From: Coriobacteriia bacterium
GTDB taxonomy: Bacteria; Actinomycetota; Coriobacteriia; Coriobacteriales; RUG033
NCBI GenBank assembly: GCA_015655215.1
Contig: JAATFL010000020.1
Span: forward strand, 1-64,000
DNA: 64,000 nt
Direction of reading: 5' to 3'
The position numbers and the translations under genes are program-made. Below are positions 33,548 through 43,636 of the stretch, piece after piece (positions within the stretch are counted from its first letter, which is position 1; each line of letters starts with the position of its first letter). The notes under the pieces are model-generated. The model searched no databases and was not told the origin of the DNA. It saw only the letters and a program-made list of their open reading frames with translations.

Positions 33548-34591
33548 TCATTGCAGCATACCCAGCAACGTGTCGAGCAACGAGGTCGTGGTCGAACCGG
33601 TGGATATGTCGAAACTCACCTTCGCATACCCGCCACCCTCGATGCCACCGAGTTCGGCAGCTTTCGCATAGGCATCCTGCAAGGTGCCGGTGCCATCGAT
33701 GAGACCGTTGTCCACGCAATCCGAGGCGGTGTAGGTAGCGCCGGTTGCAAGCGTCTTCACATCGTCGTAGGACATCCCGCGTCCATCGGCGACAAGCTGG
33801 ATGAACGCCGCGTAATCCTCGTCGATCTGGTCCTGGAGAATCTGGCGCTGCTCATCGGTGATCTCCGTCGTACCGTTTCCCATCCCCTTGACGTCTCCGG
33901 AGGTGATGTTCTCCACATCGATACCGAGCGCCGTGAGCAGGTCGCTGTAATCGGTGATGGTGGAGATGACCCCGATGGAGCCGATCGAGGATGACTGCAC
34001 CCCCATGATCCAGTCAGCCTGCGAAGCGACCATGTAGGCACCCGAGGCGCACGTGTCGCCCGCGCTCACGACGACCGGTTTCGTGCACTGCTGCACGTAG
34101 GTGGCGATCTCCACGGAGGCGGCCGAGGAACCGCCACCTGAGTTGATGCGCAAGACGATCGCCTTGACATGAGGGTCGTCTTCGGCGCTGGAAAGCTCGG
34201 CGTAGAAGTTCTCGGGTGTGATGTAGCCGGACCCCGATGCGGAGATCGTCCCCGTCATGTGGATGATGGCCACGGTGTCCCCGGTGGTCACGGGCGTCGT
34301 CGAGGTGGCCCGGCCGATGGCGTAGAACGCCACGACGACCAGGATGAGCAACGCGACGACCTTGGCCACCGTACCCGCCACCGACCTCTTCTTTCCAGGC
34401 ATGTTGACGATCACCTGCGGTGGCATCGGGGAAACTGGTCGCGTCGTCGACGGAGGTGTGCTCGTCCCCTCGTCAGACGTTGCCGGGGCGACGCTTGGCT
34501 GAGGAGTGGAGGATATCGGGTCGGATCCCGGGGAACGGGGGATCCCGGCTGGAGGGACGGGGGATCTTCTCGAATCGTCAGACGTCATCAC
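33548..34591 (-). CDS. sppA: Signal peptide peptidase SppA (S49 family)
   Basis: VAIIHMTGTI; VKAIVLRINSGGGSSAAS; VVSAGDTCASGAYMVASQAD. Confidence 0.9.
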   Translation of the reverse strand: MMTSDDSRRSPVPPAGIPRSPGSDPISSTPQPSVAPATSDEGTSTPPSTTRPVSPMPPQVIVNMPGKKRSVAGTVAKVVALLILVVVAFYAIGRATSTTPVTTGDTVAIIHMTGTISASGSGYITPENFYAELSSAEDDPHVKAIVLRINSGGGSSAASVEIATYVQQCTKPVVVSAGDTCASGAYMVASQADWIMGVQSSSIGSIGVISTITDYSDLLTALGIDVENITSGDVKGMGNGTTEITDEQRQILQDQIDEDYAAFIQLVADGRGMSYDDVKTLATGATYTASDCVDNGLIDGTGTLQDAYAKAAELGGIEGGGYAKVSFDISTGSTTTSLLDTLLGMLQ

Positions 34592-35871
34592 TCGACACCC
34601 TCGATCCTGATGACGCTCTCCAAGCCACGCACCGACTTGATGGTACGAACCACGTCCAGGGAGGTCATGACATCCTTGATGCGAGCATGGTGCGTGGTGA
34701 AGACGATCTCGGCGACGCCGTCGACGGCACCGTGCTGTGACATCGTGAGAATCGAGACCTTGCAGGTGGCAAGCACGTCGGCGATGGAGGCAAGTGCCGC
34801 AGGCTCATCGGCGACGCGCATGCGGATATAGAAGCGCGCCGAGAGGTCGTTCTGGTCGAGGATGGGCAAACGCTCGGTCGTGGTGCTACCGATCGACCTA
34901 CCGCCCTCCTTGATGCGTCGAGCCACCTCGAGGATGTCCCCCACCACAGCAGAGGCCGCAGGCCCCGCACCAGCACCCTGCCCGTAGAGCATGGTGTCTC
35001 CCACGCTGTCCCCCACAACGTAAATGGCGTTGTAGACCCCGTTGACCGCAGAGAGCGGATGCGAGAGCGGAACCATCGCGGGATGCACGCGCACGTCGAT
35101 GCCCTGGGGAAGCCTCTTCGCCACGGCGAGCAGCTTGATGGTGTAGCCCATCTTGCGGGCATTGTCCATGTCGACTGAGGAGATGGAACGGATTCCCTCG
35201 GAATGCACGTCGGAGAGCGTGACGCGCGTGTTGAAGGCGATGGAGGCGAGGATCGCGATCTTGTTCGCGGCGTCGAAGCCGTCGACGTCCGCGGTGGGGT
35301 CGGCTTCGGCAAAGCCCTGTGCCTGCGCGCGCGCGAGCGCATCGGCGTAGGACATACCGTCCTCGGCCATGCGCGTGAGCATGTAGTTGGTGGTGCCATT
35401 GAGAATCCCCACGACGGAGGTGATCTCATTGCTCACGAGCGAACGCTCCAGTGAGGCGATGATGGGGATGCCGCCTCCGACCGATGCCTCGCATTCCAGC
35501 TGTACTCCATGCTCGCGTGCCATACCGAGGACCTCATCGGCATGGGTGGCCATGATCGCCTTGTTGGCGGTGACCACGTGCTTGCCCGTGTCTATCGCCC
35601 CCTTCACCACGTCGAGGGCGACCCCGGTCCCACCGATGAGCTCGATGACGATGTCCACTTCGGGGTCGTTCACGACATCGTGCCAATCGGTGGTGAAGAC
35701 GGAGGCGAGTCCAAGCTCTCGGGCAGCCTTGTCGTTCCGACTCGCCACGCGGCTGATGTGCAAGTCGACCCCCTCGTGGCGCAGGAAATCCTCATGGCGA
35801 CGCTTGATGATACGGGCGACGCCGGCACCGACGGTGCCAAGGCCGACGATCCCGATGTTCACAGTGCTCAT
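34588..35871 (-). CDS. hom: Homoserine dehydrogenase (with ACT domain)
   Basis: VNIGIVGLGTVGAGVARI; HVVTANKAIMATHADE; GILNGTTNYML; C-terminal ACT-like region. Confidence 0.95.
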   Translation of the reverse strand: MSTVNIGIVGLGTVGAGVARIIKRRHEDFLRHEGVDLHISRVASRNDKAARELGLASVFTTDWHDVVNDPEVDIVIELIGGTGVALDVVKGAIDTGKHVVTANKAIMATHADEVLGMAREHGVQLECEASVGGGIPIIASLERSLVSNEITSVVGILNGTTNYMLTRMAEDGMSYADALARAQAQGFAEADPTADVDGFDAANKIAILASIAFNTRVTLSDVHSEGIRSISSVDMDNARKMGYTIKLLAVAKRLPQGIDVRVHPAMVPLSHPLSAVNGVYNAIYVVGDSVGDTMLYGQGAGAGPAASAVVGDILEVARRIKEGGRSIGSTTTERLPILDQNDLSARFYIRMRVADEPAALASIADVLATCKVSILTMSQHGAVDGVAEIVFTTHHARIKDVMTSLDVVRTIKSVRGLESVIRIEGVE

Positions 35872-35934
35872 GGCTGGGCCTCTCTCTCGAAGAACGCGCT
35901 GAAGGAATCCAAGGGAACGGCACGGTGCGCGATG

Positions 35935-37293
35935 CTAGTAGACCTCGCAGCTCAGCAGGTCATCGTACGTCTCGCGACGCACCACCTGACGCACCGTGCC
36001 ATCGGAGACGAAGACGACGCCGGGACGCACCTGCTTGTTGTAGTTACTCGACATCGTCTGACAGTAGGCACCCGTCGAGAAGATGCAGATGATGTCGCCG
36101 TCCGTCACCGGTTGGAGCGAAGCGTCGCGGATGAGGATGTCACCGCTCTCGCAGTGCTTGCCGGCGATGGAAACCACCGTGCCACGTGGCTCGCCAGCAC
36201 GGTTGGCCACGGTCGCCTCGTACACGGCACCATAGAGTGCGGGACGGATGTTGTCGGTCATGCCGCCATCGACGGCAACGTAGGTGCGGATCCCGGGAAG
36301 CCGCTTGACGGAACCCACCGTATACAGCGTGACGCCGGCATCGGCGACGACGCTGCGACCGGGCTCGACGTGGATGCGGGGTACGGATAGGTCGCGGACC
36401 GCACAGCACCGTGTGATGGTGCCGACGAGGAGTTCGGCGTACTGGGCGATGGTGGAGGGCTCGCCGGTTGGACGATAGGCGATGCCAAGGCCGCCGCCGC
36501 AGTCGAAGTCACGGGCGACGAAGCCGGTCCTCTCCCTCACCTGGGCCATGAAGTCGACCATGACCTCGACGGCGCGGACGAACGGGTCGAGTGAGAATAT
36601 CTGCGACCCGATGTGCATATGGAAACCGGCCAGGTCGACACCGGGGAGCGCGAGCGCGTAGATGGCCGCCTCAAGTGCGGCCCCGCTATGGGCGCTGAAG
36701 CCGAACTTGGAATCCTCCTGGCCCGTCTGGATAAACGAATGCGTATCGGCATGCACGCCCGGGGTCACGCGCAAGAGGACCTGCTGTCGCACTCCCCGCT
36801 CGGTCGCTATCGCGTCGATGCGGTCGAGTTCCTCGTTCGAATCGGCGACGATGAGACCGACCCCGGCTTCGATGGCCTCCGTGAGTTCGAGCGGCGTCTT
36901 GTCATTGCCATGCACGATGATGCGCTCCATGGGAAACCGCGCCGCCCGTGCGATGGCAAGCTCGCCACCACTGGAGACGTCCAAGGAGCAGCCCTCATCG
37001 GCAACGAGGCGGCACATCGCGACCGACGTGAAGGCCTTGCCCGCATAGGCCACATCGGCCACCGCCCCGTGGGCGTTCATCTCCGTGCGGTAGGTGCCCA
37101 ACTGCATGCGGACGTGCCGCTCGTCCATGACGTAGAGAGCGGTGCCCTGCGCCCGGGCGAGCTCGACCATGTCGACGCCACCGATGAAGAGGTGGCTGCC
37201 GCGCACCTCTGCCGTAAGCGGCAGGACAGCGCCCAGCCCCATGGTGGTGCGGTTGTCAGGGGAGATGGGTTCGCTTGCTACGGACATCGACAT
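35935..37293 (-). CDS. lysA: Diaminopimelate decarboxylase
   Basis: [18 protein letters not shown] Lys; [33 protein letters not shown]. Confidence 0.93.
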   Translation of the reverse strand: MSMSVASEPISPDNRTTMGLGAVLPLTAEVRGSHLFIGGVDMVELARAQGTALYVMDERHVRMQLGTYRTEMNAHGAVADVAYAGKAFTSVAMCRLVADEGCSLDVSSGGELAIARAARFPMERIIVHGNDKTPLELTEAIEAGVGLIVADSNEELDRIDAIATERGVRQQVLLRVTPGVHADTHSFIQTGQEDSKFGFSAHSGAALEAAIYALALPGVDLAGFHMHIGSQIFSLDPFVRAVEVMVDFMAQVRERTGFVARDFDCGGGLGIAYRPTGEPSTIAQYAELLVGTITRCCAVRDLSVPRIHVEPGRSVVADAGVTLYTVGSVKRLPGIRTYVAVDGGMTDNIRPALYGAVYEATVANRAGEPRGTVVSIAGKHCESGDILIRDASLQPVTDGDIICIFSTGAYCQTMSSNYNKQVRPGVVFVSDGTVRQVVRRETYDDLLSCEVY

Positions 37294-37642
37294 CGAGGAT
37301 CCCTTCTCGTCACAGGTATCGCTTTTGACATACGGTGATCATGCTGAGGTATCGCGATTGTACCAGCGCCCGGACCCTGCCGCTCGTCGACGCCATCACA
37401 ACAGCGGCTGCAGACCGCAAGCGGTCGCACTAACCACGCTCGCCGAACACGGGCACGGATGGTGCGCACGCACCGAGATGGACGACGGTCACGTGCCGAT
37501 ATATTATTGCTTCCTTCTAAGTATCAATTCAACCGATTCCAGAAAATCTCCGGCAAACCCTCCTGTTTCCGAGTACGATGGCACTGTCATCGAAAGGTTG
37601 CCATCCAACCTTTACCATCGACATCAGCAGAGAGGAACCGGT

Positions 37643-37756
37643 ATGGCTAAGTTCGTTTGCGTTGTCTGCGGTTACGTCTACGAGGGCGAGGAGTTGCCCT
37701 CCGACTTCGTCTGCCCCGTCTGCGGGGCAGGTGCGAACAAGTTCGAGAGGCAATGA
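37643..37756 (+). CDS. 37-aa rubredoxin-like mini-protein
   Basis: [37 protein letters not shown]; two CxxC knuckles; near-duplicate of the N-terminus of the next gene. Confidence 0.75.
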   Translation: MAKFVCVVCGYVYEGEELPSDFVCPVCGAGANKFERQ

Positions 37757-37865
37757 CCGGCAGCCTCGCGATCCCACCAGGGGATGCGACCCATGGTGAC
37801 GAGCATGCGAGGCACGACCACGACGATCGATCGGCATGTGCTATCCGATGAGGAAAGGAGCCATC

Positions 37866-38417
37866 ATGGCCAAATTCGTCTGCACGGTATGCGGTTACGT
37901 CTACGAGGGCGAGGAGTTGCCCGCCGACTTCGTCTGCCCCGTCTGCGGGGCAGGTGCCAGCAAGTTCAGCAAGGTCGAGACCGAGGAGATGGCCTACAAC
38001 GCCGAGCACGTCCTCGGCATCGCCGCCGGCATCGATCCCGAGATCGTCGAGGGTCTGCGTGCCAACTTCACCGGCGAGTGCAGCGAGGTGGGGATGTACC
38101 TGGCAATGGGTCGCGTCGCCGACCGCGAGGGCTACCCTGAGATCGCCGCCGCCTTTGACAAGTACGCCTACGAGGAGGCCGGCCACGCCTCCCGCTTCGC
38201 CGAGATGCTGGGCGAGGTCCTCACCGACTCCACCGCCAAGAACCTCAAGATGCGCATCGACGCCGAGAACGGCGCGTGCAACGGTAAGACCGACCTCGCC
38301 AAGATGGCCAAGGAGCAGGGCTTGGACGCCATCCACGACTCCGTGCACGAGATGGCTCGCGACGAGGCCCGTCACGGCCACGGATTCGCCGGCCTGTACA
38401 AGCGCTACTTCGGCTAG
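37866..38417 (+). CDS. Rubrerythrin-family protein with N-terminal rubredoxin-like and C-terminal ferritin-like diiron domain (NADH peroxidase type)
   Basis: [10 protein letters not shown]...CPVCGAG then [30 protein letters not shown]. Confidence 0.92.
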   Translation: MAKFVCTVCGYVYEGEELPADFVCPVCGAGASKFSKVETEEMAYNAEHVLGIAAGIDPEIVEGLRANFTGECSEVGMYLAMGRVADREGYPEIAAAFDKYAYEEAGHASRFAEMLGEVLTDSTAKNLKMRIDAENGACNGKTDLAKMAKEQGLDAIHDSVHEMARDEARHGHGFAGLYKRYFG

Positions 38418-38462
38418 GGCCCGACACGACCGGAACCCTATGCTCGCAGAAGCAGGAACCCC

Positions 38463-38492
38463 GAGGAGGGCCCCGCGTGGGTCCTCCTCTTT
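38463..38492 (+). terminator. Terminator after the rubrerythrin gene
   Basis: gaggagggccc-cgcgt-gggtcctcctc followed by ttt. Confidence 0.8.
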
Positions 38493-38547
38493 AGCTTGGC
38501 CCATTCTTCCCCTGGGTCCCGACCAACGCCAAGCGAACGTCGCGCCC

Positions 38548-39018
38548 TCACTTGTGGTAAGGCTCGTTTCGCATGATCCGAAAGGCCCGGTACACCTGCT
38601 CGAGCAACACGATGCGAGCAAGGTTGTGCGGTAGGGTGATGGGACCGAAGGAGAGTTGCTCGTCCGACCGGCTCACAACCGATGGTGCAACGCCCGTGGA
38701 GCTGCCGATGACGAAGACGACGTGCCCCTGGCCCGCAACCATCAGTTCCTCAAGATGCGCCGAGAAGTCCTCGCTGCCACGTTCGCGTCCGTTGATGGCG
38801 AGGAGGAGGCAGTACGCATGCGAGGGTATCGCACGAAGGATATCCACGGCTTCGCGCTCACGGGCCGGTTCGTCTCCTCCGAAACGCGCCGGATCGCGAT
38901 CGACGACCTCGGAGATCTCGATGGTCGCATAGCCCGAAAGACGTTTGAGATACTCGGAGGCCGCATCGACCCAGAAGCGCTCCTTGAGACGACCGACCGC
39001 TACGATGGTGATCTTCAC
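38548..39018 (-). CDS. rlmH: 23S rRNA (pseudouridine1915-N3)-methyltransferase
   Basis: KITIVAVGRLKERFWVDAASEYLKRL; VVFVIGSSTGVAPSVVSRSDEQLSFG; GTG start preceded by ggaggg. Confidence 0.93.
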   Translation of the reverse strand: MKITIVAVGRLKERFWVDAASEYLKRLSGYATIEISEVVDRDPARFGGDEPAREREAVDILRAIPSHAYCLLLAINGRERGSEDFSAHLEELMVAGQGHVVFVIGSSTGVAPSVVSRSDEQLSFGPITLPHNLARIVLLEQVYRAFRIMRNEPYHK

Positions 39019-39170
39019 GCGAACCCTCCACTCCCCTGCTCCGACGACCCATCCATCGTGCACGCCACCTCATCGAACCGCCGGTGCGCAGACGGCGCGT
39101 GTCCGATGCGACCGACGACGCATCTTGGTACCGGCGTTCGCGCAACCATCATATCGAAGGCCACGCGAGC

Positions 39171-39204
39171 GTGCAGCCCCCCTACAAGCGCAGGGGGGCT
39201 GCAC
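39171..39204 (-). terminator. Stem-loop downstream of htrA-like gene
   Basis: gtgcagcccccct-acaagcgc-aggggggctgcac, 13-bp perfect stem. Confidence 0.8.
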
Positions 39205-39268
39205 GGCCCCGTCCGATGATGTCACAAGATCGCACCAGGGAGGGGCAAAAGTCAAGGGGATGCGCCCC

Positions 39269-40708
39269 TTAGAAGCCTAACACCGAACTGGAGCTGGAAT
39301 TGGAGCTGGAACCCACCCTGTTGCTACTGCTGCTGCTCGAAGAACCACTGCTGCTGCTCGAAGACGAGTTGCTCGACGTGCTCCCGACCGTGCTTTGACC
39401 CTGATCGGAGGACAAGGTGCACGTGGTGGTGTAGGTCTGCCCATCACGTACATAGGTAAGGGTGACCGTGTCACCGATGTCATAACCACGAATGGCGATG
39501 ACGAGCCCCGCCGCCGATGAGATGTCCGTGCCGTCGACCTTGGTGATGACGTCGCCTGCCTTGATGCCCGCGTTGTCGGCGGCAAAGCCAGAGGAGACGC
39601 TGGCAACCGTCGCACCCGTGCTCGAACTCGAACTCGATGAGCTGTCGGACAAGGTGACGCCAAGGTACGAATGGTACGCAACGCCGTTATCGATCAGCTG
39701 GTTCGCGATGTCCATCACCGTGTTGACCGGGATGGCGAAACCGATGCCGGAACCGGATTCCGTCGTGAGCGTGCTGATACCGATGAGAGCACCGGTCTGA
39801 TCCACCAGGGCACCGCCCGAGCTACCGGAGTTGATGGCTGCATCGGTCTGCACCAGGTTGGCGTAGATGCTCACGCCCGAAGTGGAGGTCATCGCTGTCG
39901 AACGGTAGAGGGCGGAGACGATACCCGCGGCGGCCGATTCGTCAAGACCGTATGGGCTGCCGATCGTCATGCACCATTCGCCAACCTTGAGATTGTTCGA
40001 ATCGCCGATGGTGATGGGCGTGAGGTTGGTGAGGTCCACCTTGAGCACGGCGATGTCAGTGCTGGTATCGGATCCGACGACCGTCGCATCGTACTCGACG
40101 TTGTCGATGAGAACGGTGACCTTGTCGGCGTCCTCTACCACATGCGCGTTCGTCACGACGTAACCGTCGGACGAGATGATCACACCCGAGCCGAGAGCGG
40201 ACAGCGTATCGCTCTCACTTGTGCTTGAGGAGAAGTAGCTGGAACTCTCCTTAGTGTAGACGTACACGCTCACGACGGAAGGCGAGACCTTGGCGGCGAC
40301 CGCCTCGGACGTTGACGTGTCGGTGTCGGAAGCCTGGATCGTGATGGCCGAACCCGATGAGCCCGAGGACGTCGCCGATGAGGATGTCGCCGAACCGCTA
40401 GCCGCGCGCGAGGTCACCTGGTAGACGATGCCGCCCCCGACTCCGAGCCCGAGCACCACGCCGAGAAGGCCAGCCACGAACACCGAGACCTTGCCGTGCC
40501 TGCGCTTGCGCTTTGACGAATACACGGCGATCGGCGGTGGTGGTGGGACCGGCATGCCACCGGTGGCCACGGGGGGTATGGGCCCCCCGGTCGCCGTACC
40601 TGACTCGGCGGCAGGGGCGGAGTCACGCGATTGCATCACGGGATCCAGCGATATCGGCACCGTATCGTTGGCAGACGTCCCACTGTCCGGATACCTCTCA
40701 TCACTCAT
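39269..40708 (-). CDS. HtrA/DegP-like trypsin-type serine protease with PDZ domain, membrane-anchored
   Basis: VTNAHVVEDA; DIAVLKVDL; QTDAAINSGSSGGALVD; PDZ GIKAGDVITKVDG; Ser-rich tail. Confidence 0.93.
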   Translation of the reverse strand: MSDERYPDSGTSANDTVPISLDPVMQSRDSAPAAESGTATGGPIPPVATGGMPVPPPPPIAVYSSKRKRRHGKVSVFVAGLLGVVLGLGVGGGIVYQVTSRAASGSATSSSATSSGSSGSAITIQASDTDTSTSEAVAAKVSPSVVSVYVYTKESSSYFSSSTSESDTLSALGSGVIISSDGYVVTNAHVVEDADKVTVLIDNVEYDATVVGSDTSTDIAVLKVDLTNLTPITIGDSNNLKVGEWCMTIGSPYGLDESAAAGIVSALYRSTAMTSTSGVSIYANLVQTDAAINSGSSGGALVDQTGALIGISTLTTESGSGIGFAIPVNTVMDIANQLIDNGVAYHSYLGVTLSDSSSSSSSSTGATVASVSSGFAADNAGIKAGDVITKVDGTDISSAAGLVIAIRGYDIGDTVTLTYVRDGQTYTTTCTLSSDQGQSTVGSTSSNSSSSSSSGSSSSSSSNRVGSSSNSSSSSVLGF

Positions 40709-40900
40709 GAAGACCACCTCATACCCTTCATTCCTCGCATGCCAGCGAACTTCGTAACGTCTTCACACGCATGGTGAAACGCTACCATCCACACCATGCA
40801 GGATAAGGCCATGTCACCACTTCGTCATGCAAATACACGCGAATTACGTTATAGGGCGTAATCTCCCTACTCCAAACGCGGTAACGACTGCCGGCGGCGG

Positions 40901-43636
40901 CTATGCGAGACCCGAGAGCACGAGCAACGTCCTCATCGCAGGCTGCAGGAATGCGGCGATGGTAGCGGAGAAGAGCCCGACCCCGAGCATCGAGAGGGTG
41001 AGGAGTGCCACCAGGATGAGTTCGAAACGACTGAGCGTGGAATGACGGAACAGGGGATCCGAGGAGTAATCGGGCAGGGTCTCGTATCGCATCGGGTCGT
41101 CGGGCGCGTCGTGACGAGGCCCCATCGTCGAGGACGCCGCCGCACGGACGCCTCCGTGAGCCAAGGGGCGCCGTGTGGGGCGAGCCATTGTCGGAACCAC
41201 CGGAAGCCGACGGTATCCGGGCCTTCCGGCATCACCCTCCCCAACCGCGGTGGCCGGGGTCCGGGAGGCTTCGGAGAGCAAGCTCAAGGCCGAGAATTCG
41301 TCGAGCATGCGGTTATAGGTCCCCTCGTCGGAAACCGATCCGCATGCAGCCATCGAGATGGGCCGACTGGAGACGTCGATGCCCCGAGGCCCGGGAATCG
41401 CGTCCTCGAAGAGCTCCTCGGGAGGTTGCACCAACGCCCCAGCTCCCAAGGGGAGCGTCAGCGCCACGCCCCTCGACGAGGCTGCGGCGACATGCACGGC
41501 CGCCGGGATGGCATCCACGCGTGTCGGGCCGGGCGCCCTCGCCCCCGACGATGGCTCCGATGGTCCGTCGTCGGAGGGGAGGGTGACGAGCGCGGTGCCA
41601 TCCTCGAGAAACCCGGTGAGATGCGAGAGATTGCGCGTCCAAGCGGCAAGGAAGGCACGGCTCGATTGGACCGCCGTCGCATCGATATCCCCGGAGAGAG
41701 GGACGCTGACCGGGTCCAGGGAACCCATCGCGGGGACGCGCTCGTCGGCCGCACCGGCGTAGTCGACCTCTCCCTCTCCCACCGCCCCGCTGAGCGGCGC
41801 CTTGGTGTCACCCCATCCCGAATCAGCCTCCGCAAGGCGGCGAGCACCGAGACCCTGGCCGATGTCGTCTGCCACCGCGTCATTCGACAGGGTGGCCGTA
41901 TCGCGCGTTGCGTCCTGCATGAACGCACCATCGAGGGGACACGCGTCGTCACCTTCCCACGGCAGGCCATCGACGACCGAGGCCCAACGTCTCTCCGCAT
42001 CGCTCCAGTCATCATCGTTCACCGACCAGTCATCCAAGTCAGGTTGCGGGAGAATGTCGGCGATTCCGGCAAGTTCATCGAGAATCGACAGCTCGTCGGC
42101 CACATCCCGGCTTGCGATGGCCGCCGCCCCGCTCGGGATGTTGCTCTCCCGCAAGCGCTCGATGGGCACCTCGGCGAGACGGCCGATGCCGTCGCGAAGG
42201 GGTAGGTCGGCCAAACCGACCAGATCGCCCGGGAAGAGATCGGATATCGAGTCGGGGACCGGAGGGCCCTGCGGCTCGACCCCGACGGGCACGCGCTCCC
42301 CGGCGATGAGGATATCGAAGGGGTCATCGGAGAGGTGTCGCGTGAAAGCGAGCACCGGGGTGGACGGCAAGCCGGTGCACATGGTGACCAGCATGCGTAC
42401 GACGGAGACGATGAGGAGGATGAAGCCCGCGGCGGCAGGGAGGAGGAGCCACGACGGCAGGGATGAGGCGAGCACGGCGACCACCATGAGCACCGTGCCG
42501 GGGAACACGGCGAGCAACGGCGCACCCGCCACTCCAGCCCCCGCGAACACGAGCAGCGCGGCCATGAGGGGGAACACCGAGGCGATACCGGTTATCTTGG
42601 ATATCTCAAGCGTCTGAAGACGCGAGCGCACGACCTCGAGCGCGGTGATGAGCATGCCCGACGCACAGGCGCGGCCGATGACGAGCAGTAGTGCGGCGAG
42701 CAGCCCCGCCTCCGTCCCACAGGAGATGGCAAGCCCGACAAGCCCCGCATTGGCGATGCCGTAGTAGGAGCTCACCCGTCGCGCATCCCGTTGCACGGTC
42801 GCCCCCAGAGCGCCGTAGAGCACGGAGAACGCGGAGAGGGTGGCAAGGGGAAGCTGGAACGCGAGGAATCCCGTCGGCGCCAATGGCAGGGCGATGCGGA
42901 TGAACCCATAGGCAGCCATGGAGAAGTACGTGCCGTCGAGCAGGAGGGACGATGCCGCAGCACTCCCCTCGTGCACCCAGGGAAGCCAGAAGTGCAACGG
43001 GAACAGCCCCATCGACGCCCCGAAGGCGATGAGCAGGGCGGCGAACGCCCATACCTGCACGGAATCCGAAACGTGCGCGATCTCCCCGGAGACCGGATCG
43101 ACATACGACCCTGACAGCGCGATGAACGCAAGCGCCATGGCCACCATGATGAGGGCGACCGAGACAAGGAAGCGGACGGAGGCGGCCGCACGGTGCTGTC
43201 CACCCCATCGGCCCAACATCAGACAGAGCGCGCCAGAGGCGACGGCCCATGACACCCAGAAGACCGGGAGCGACCTGGAAACGAACACCCCCGAAGCCCC
43301 CAGCTGCACGAGGGCGGCAAGCCAGAAGTAGCGACGAGGTTTGTCCACGATGCCGGAAAGCAGGATCGCCGACAGGCCCAGCAGTGCGTTGAGCGACAGG
43401 AGGGTCATCGAGATGCCGTCGATCTCGATGGATGCGAAGGACAGGGAAGCCTGGGGGTTGCCACCCTGCACCAAAAGGACATCCGAGAGAGCCATCGTCG
43501 CACAGGCGATGACCGAGGTGACGAGGGCGATCCTCCGCATGAGCCCCGGACGCTCCGAGGGGGCGAACGTGAGGGCGAACGCTCCCACCAAGGGGGCGAT
43601 GATGGCGATGGCGAGCAGGATACATATGGTCGTCAT
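40901..43636 (-). CDS. Complex-I antiporter-like membrane subunit (NuoM/NuoN/ND4-like) with ~450-aa soluble insert before a C-terminal TM helix
   Basis: ~911 aa from ATG 43636 (ATGA overlap with upstream gene); MGLFPLHFWLPWVHEGSAAASSLLLDGTYFSMAAYGFIRI aligns ungapped with the ND4/NuoM core. Confidence 0.85.
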   Translation of the reverse strand: MTTICILLAIAIIAPLVGAFALTFAPSERPGLMRRIALVTSVIACATMALSDVLLVQGGNPQASLSFASIEIDGISMTLLSLNALLGLSAILLSGIVDKPRRYFWLAALVQLGASGVFVSRSLPVFWVSWAVASGALCLMLGRWGGQHRAAASVRFLVSVALIMVAMALAFIALSGSYVDPVSGEIAHVSDSVQVWAFAALLIAFGASMGLFPLHFWLPWVHEGSAAASSLLLDGTYFSMAAYGFIRIALPLAPTGFLAFQLPLATLSAFSVLYGALGATVQRDARRVSSYYGIANAGLVGLAISCGTEAGLLAALLLVIGRACASGMLITALEVVRSRLQTLEISKITGIASVFPLMAALLVFAGAGVAGAPLLAVFPGTVLMVVAVLASSLPSWLLLPAAAGFILLIVSVVRMLVTMCTGLPSTPVLAFTRHLSDDPFDILIAGERVPVGVEPQGPPVPDSISDLFPGDLVGLADLPLRDGIGRLAEVPIERLRESNIPSGAAAIASRDVADELSILDELAGIADILPQPDLDDWSVNDDDWSDAERRWASVVDGLPWEGDDACPLDGAFMQDATRDTATLSNDAVADDIGQGLGARRLAEADSGWGDTKAPLSGAVGEGEVDYAGAADERVPAMGSLDPVSVPLSGDIDATAVQSSRAFLAAWTRNLSHLTGFLEDGTALVTLPSDDGPSEPSSGARAPGPTRVDAIPAAVHVAAASSRGVALTLPLGAGALVQPPEELFEDAIPGPRGIDVSSRPISMAACGSVSDEGTYNRMLDEFSALSLLSEASRTPATAVGEGDAGRPGYRRLPVVPTMARPTRRPLAHGGVRAAASSTMGPRHDAPDDPMRYETLPDYSSDPLFRHSTLSRFELILVALLTLSMLGVGLFSATIAAFLQPAMRTLLVLSGLA

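Noticed and set aside
39277-39400. Short tandem units that could resemble a CRISPR or VNTR array
   Set aside because: They are in-frame Ser codons within the HtrA gene; no spacers.
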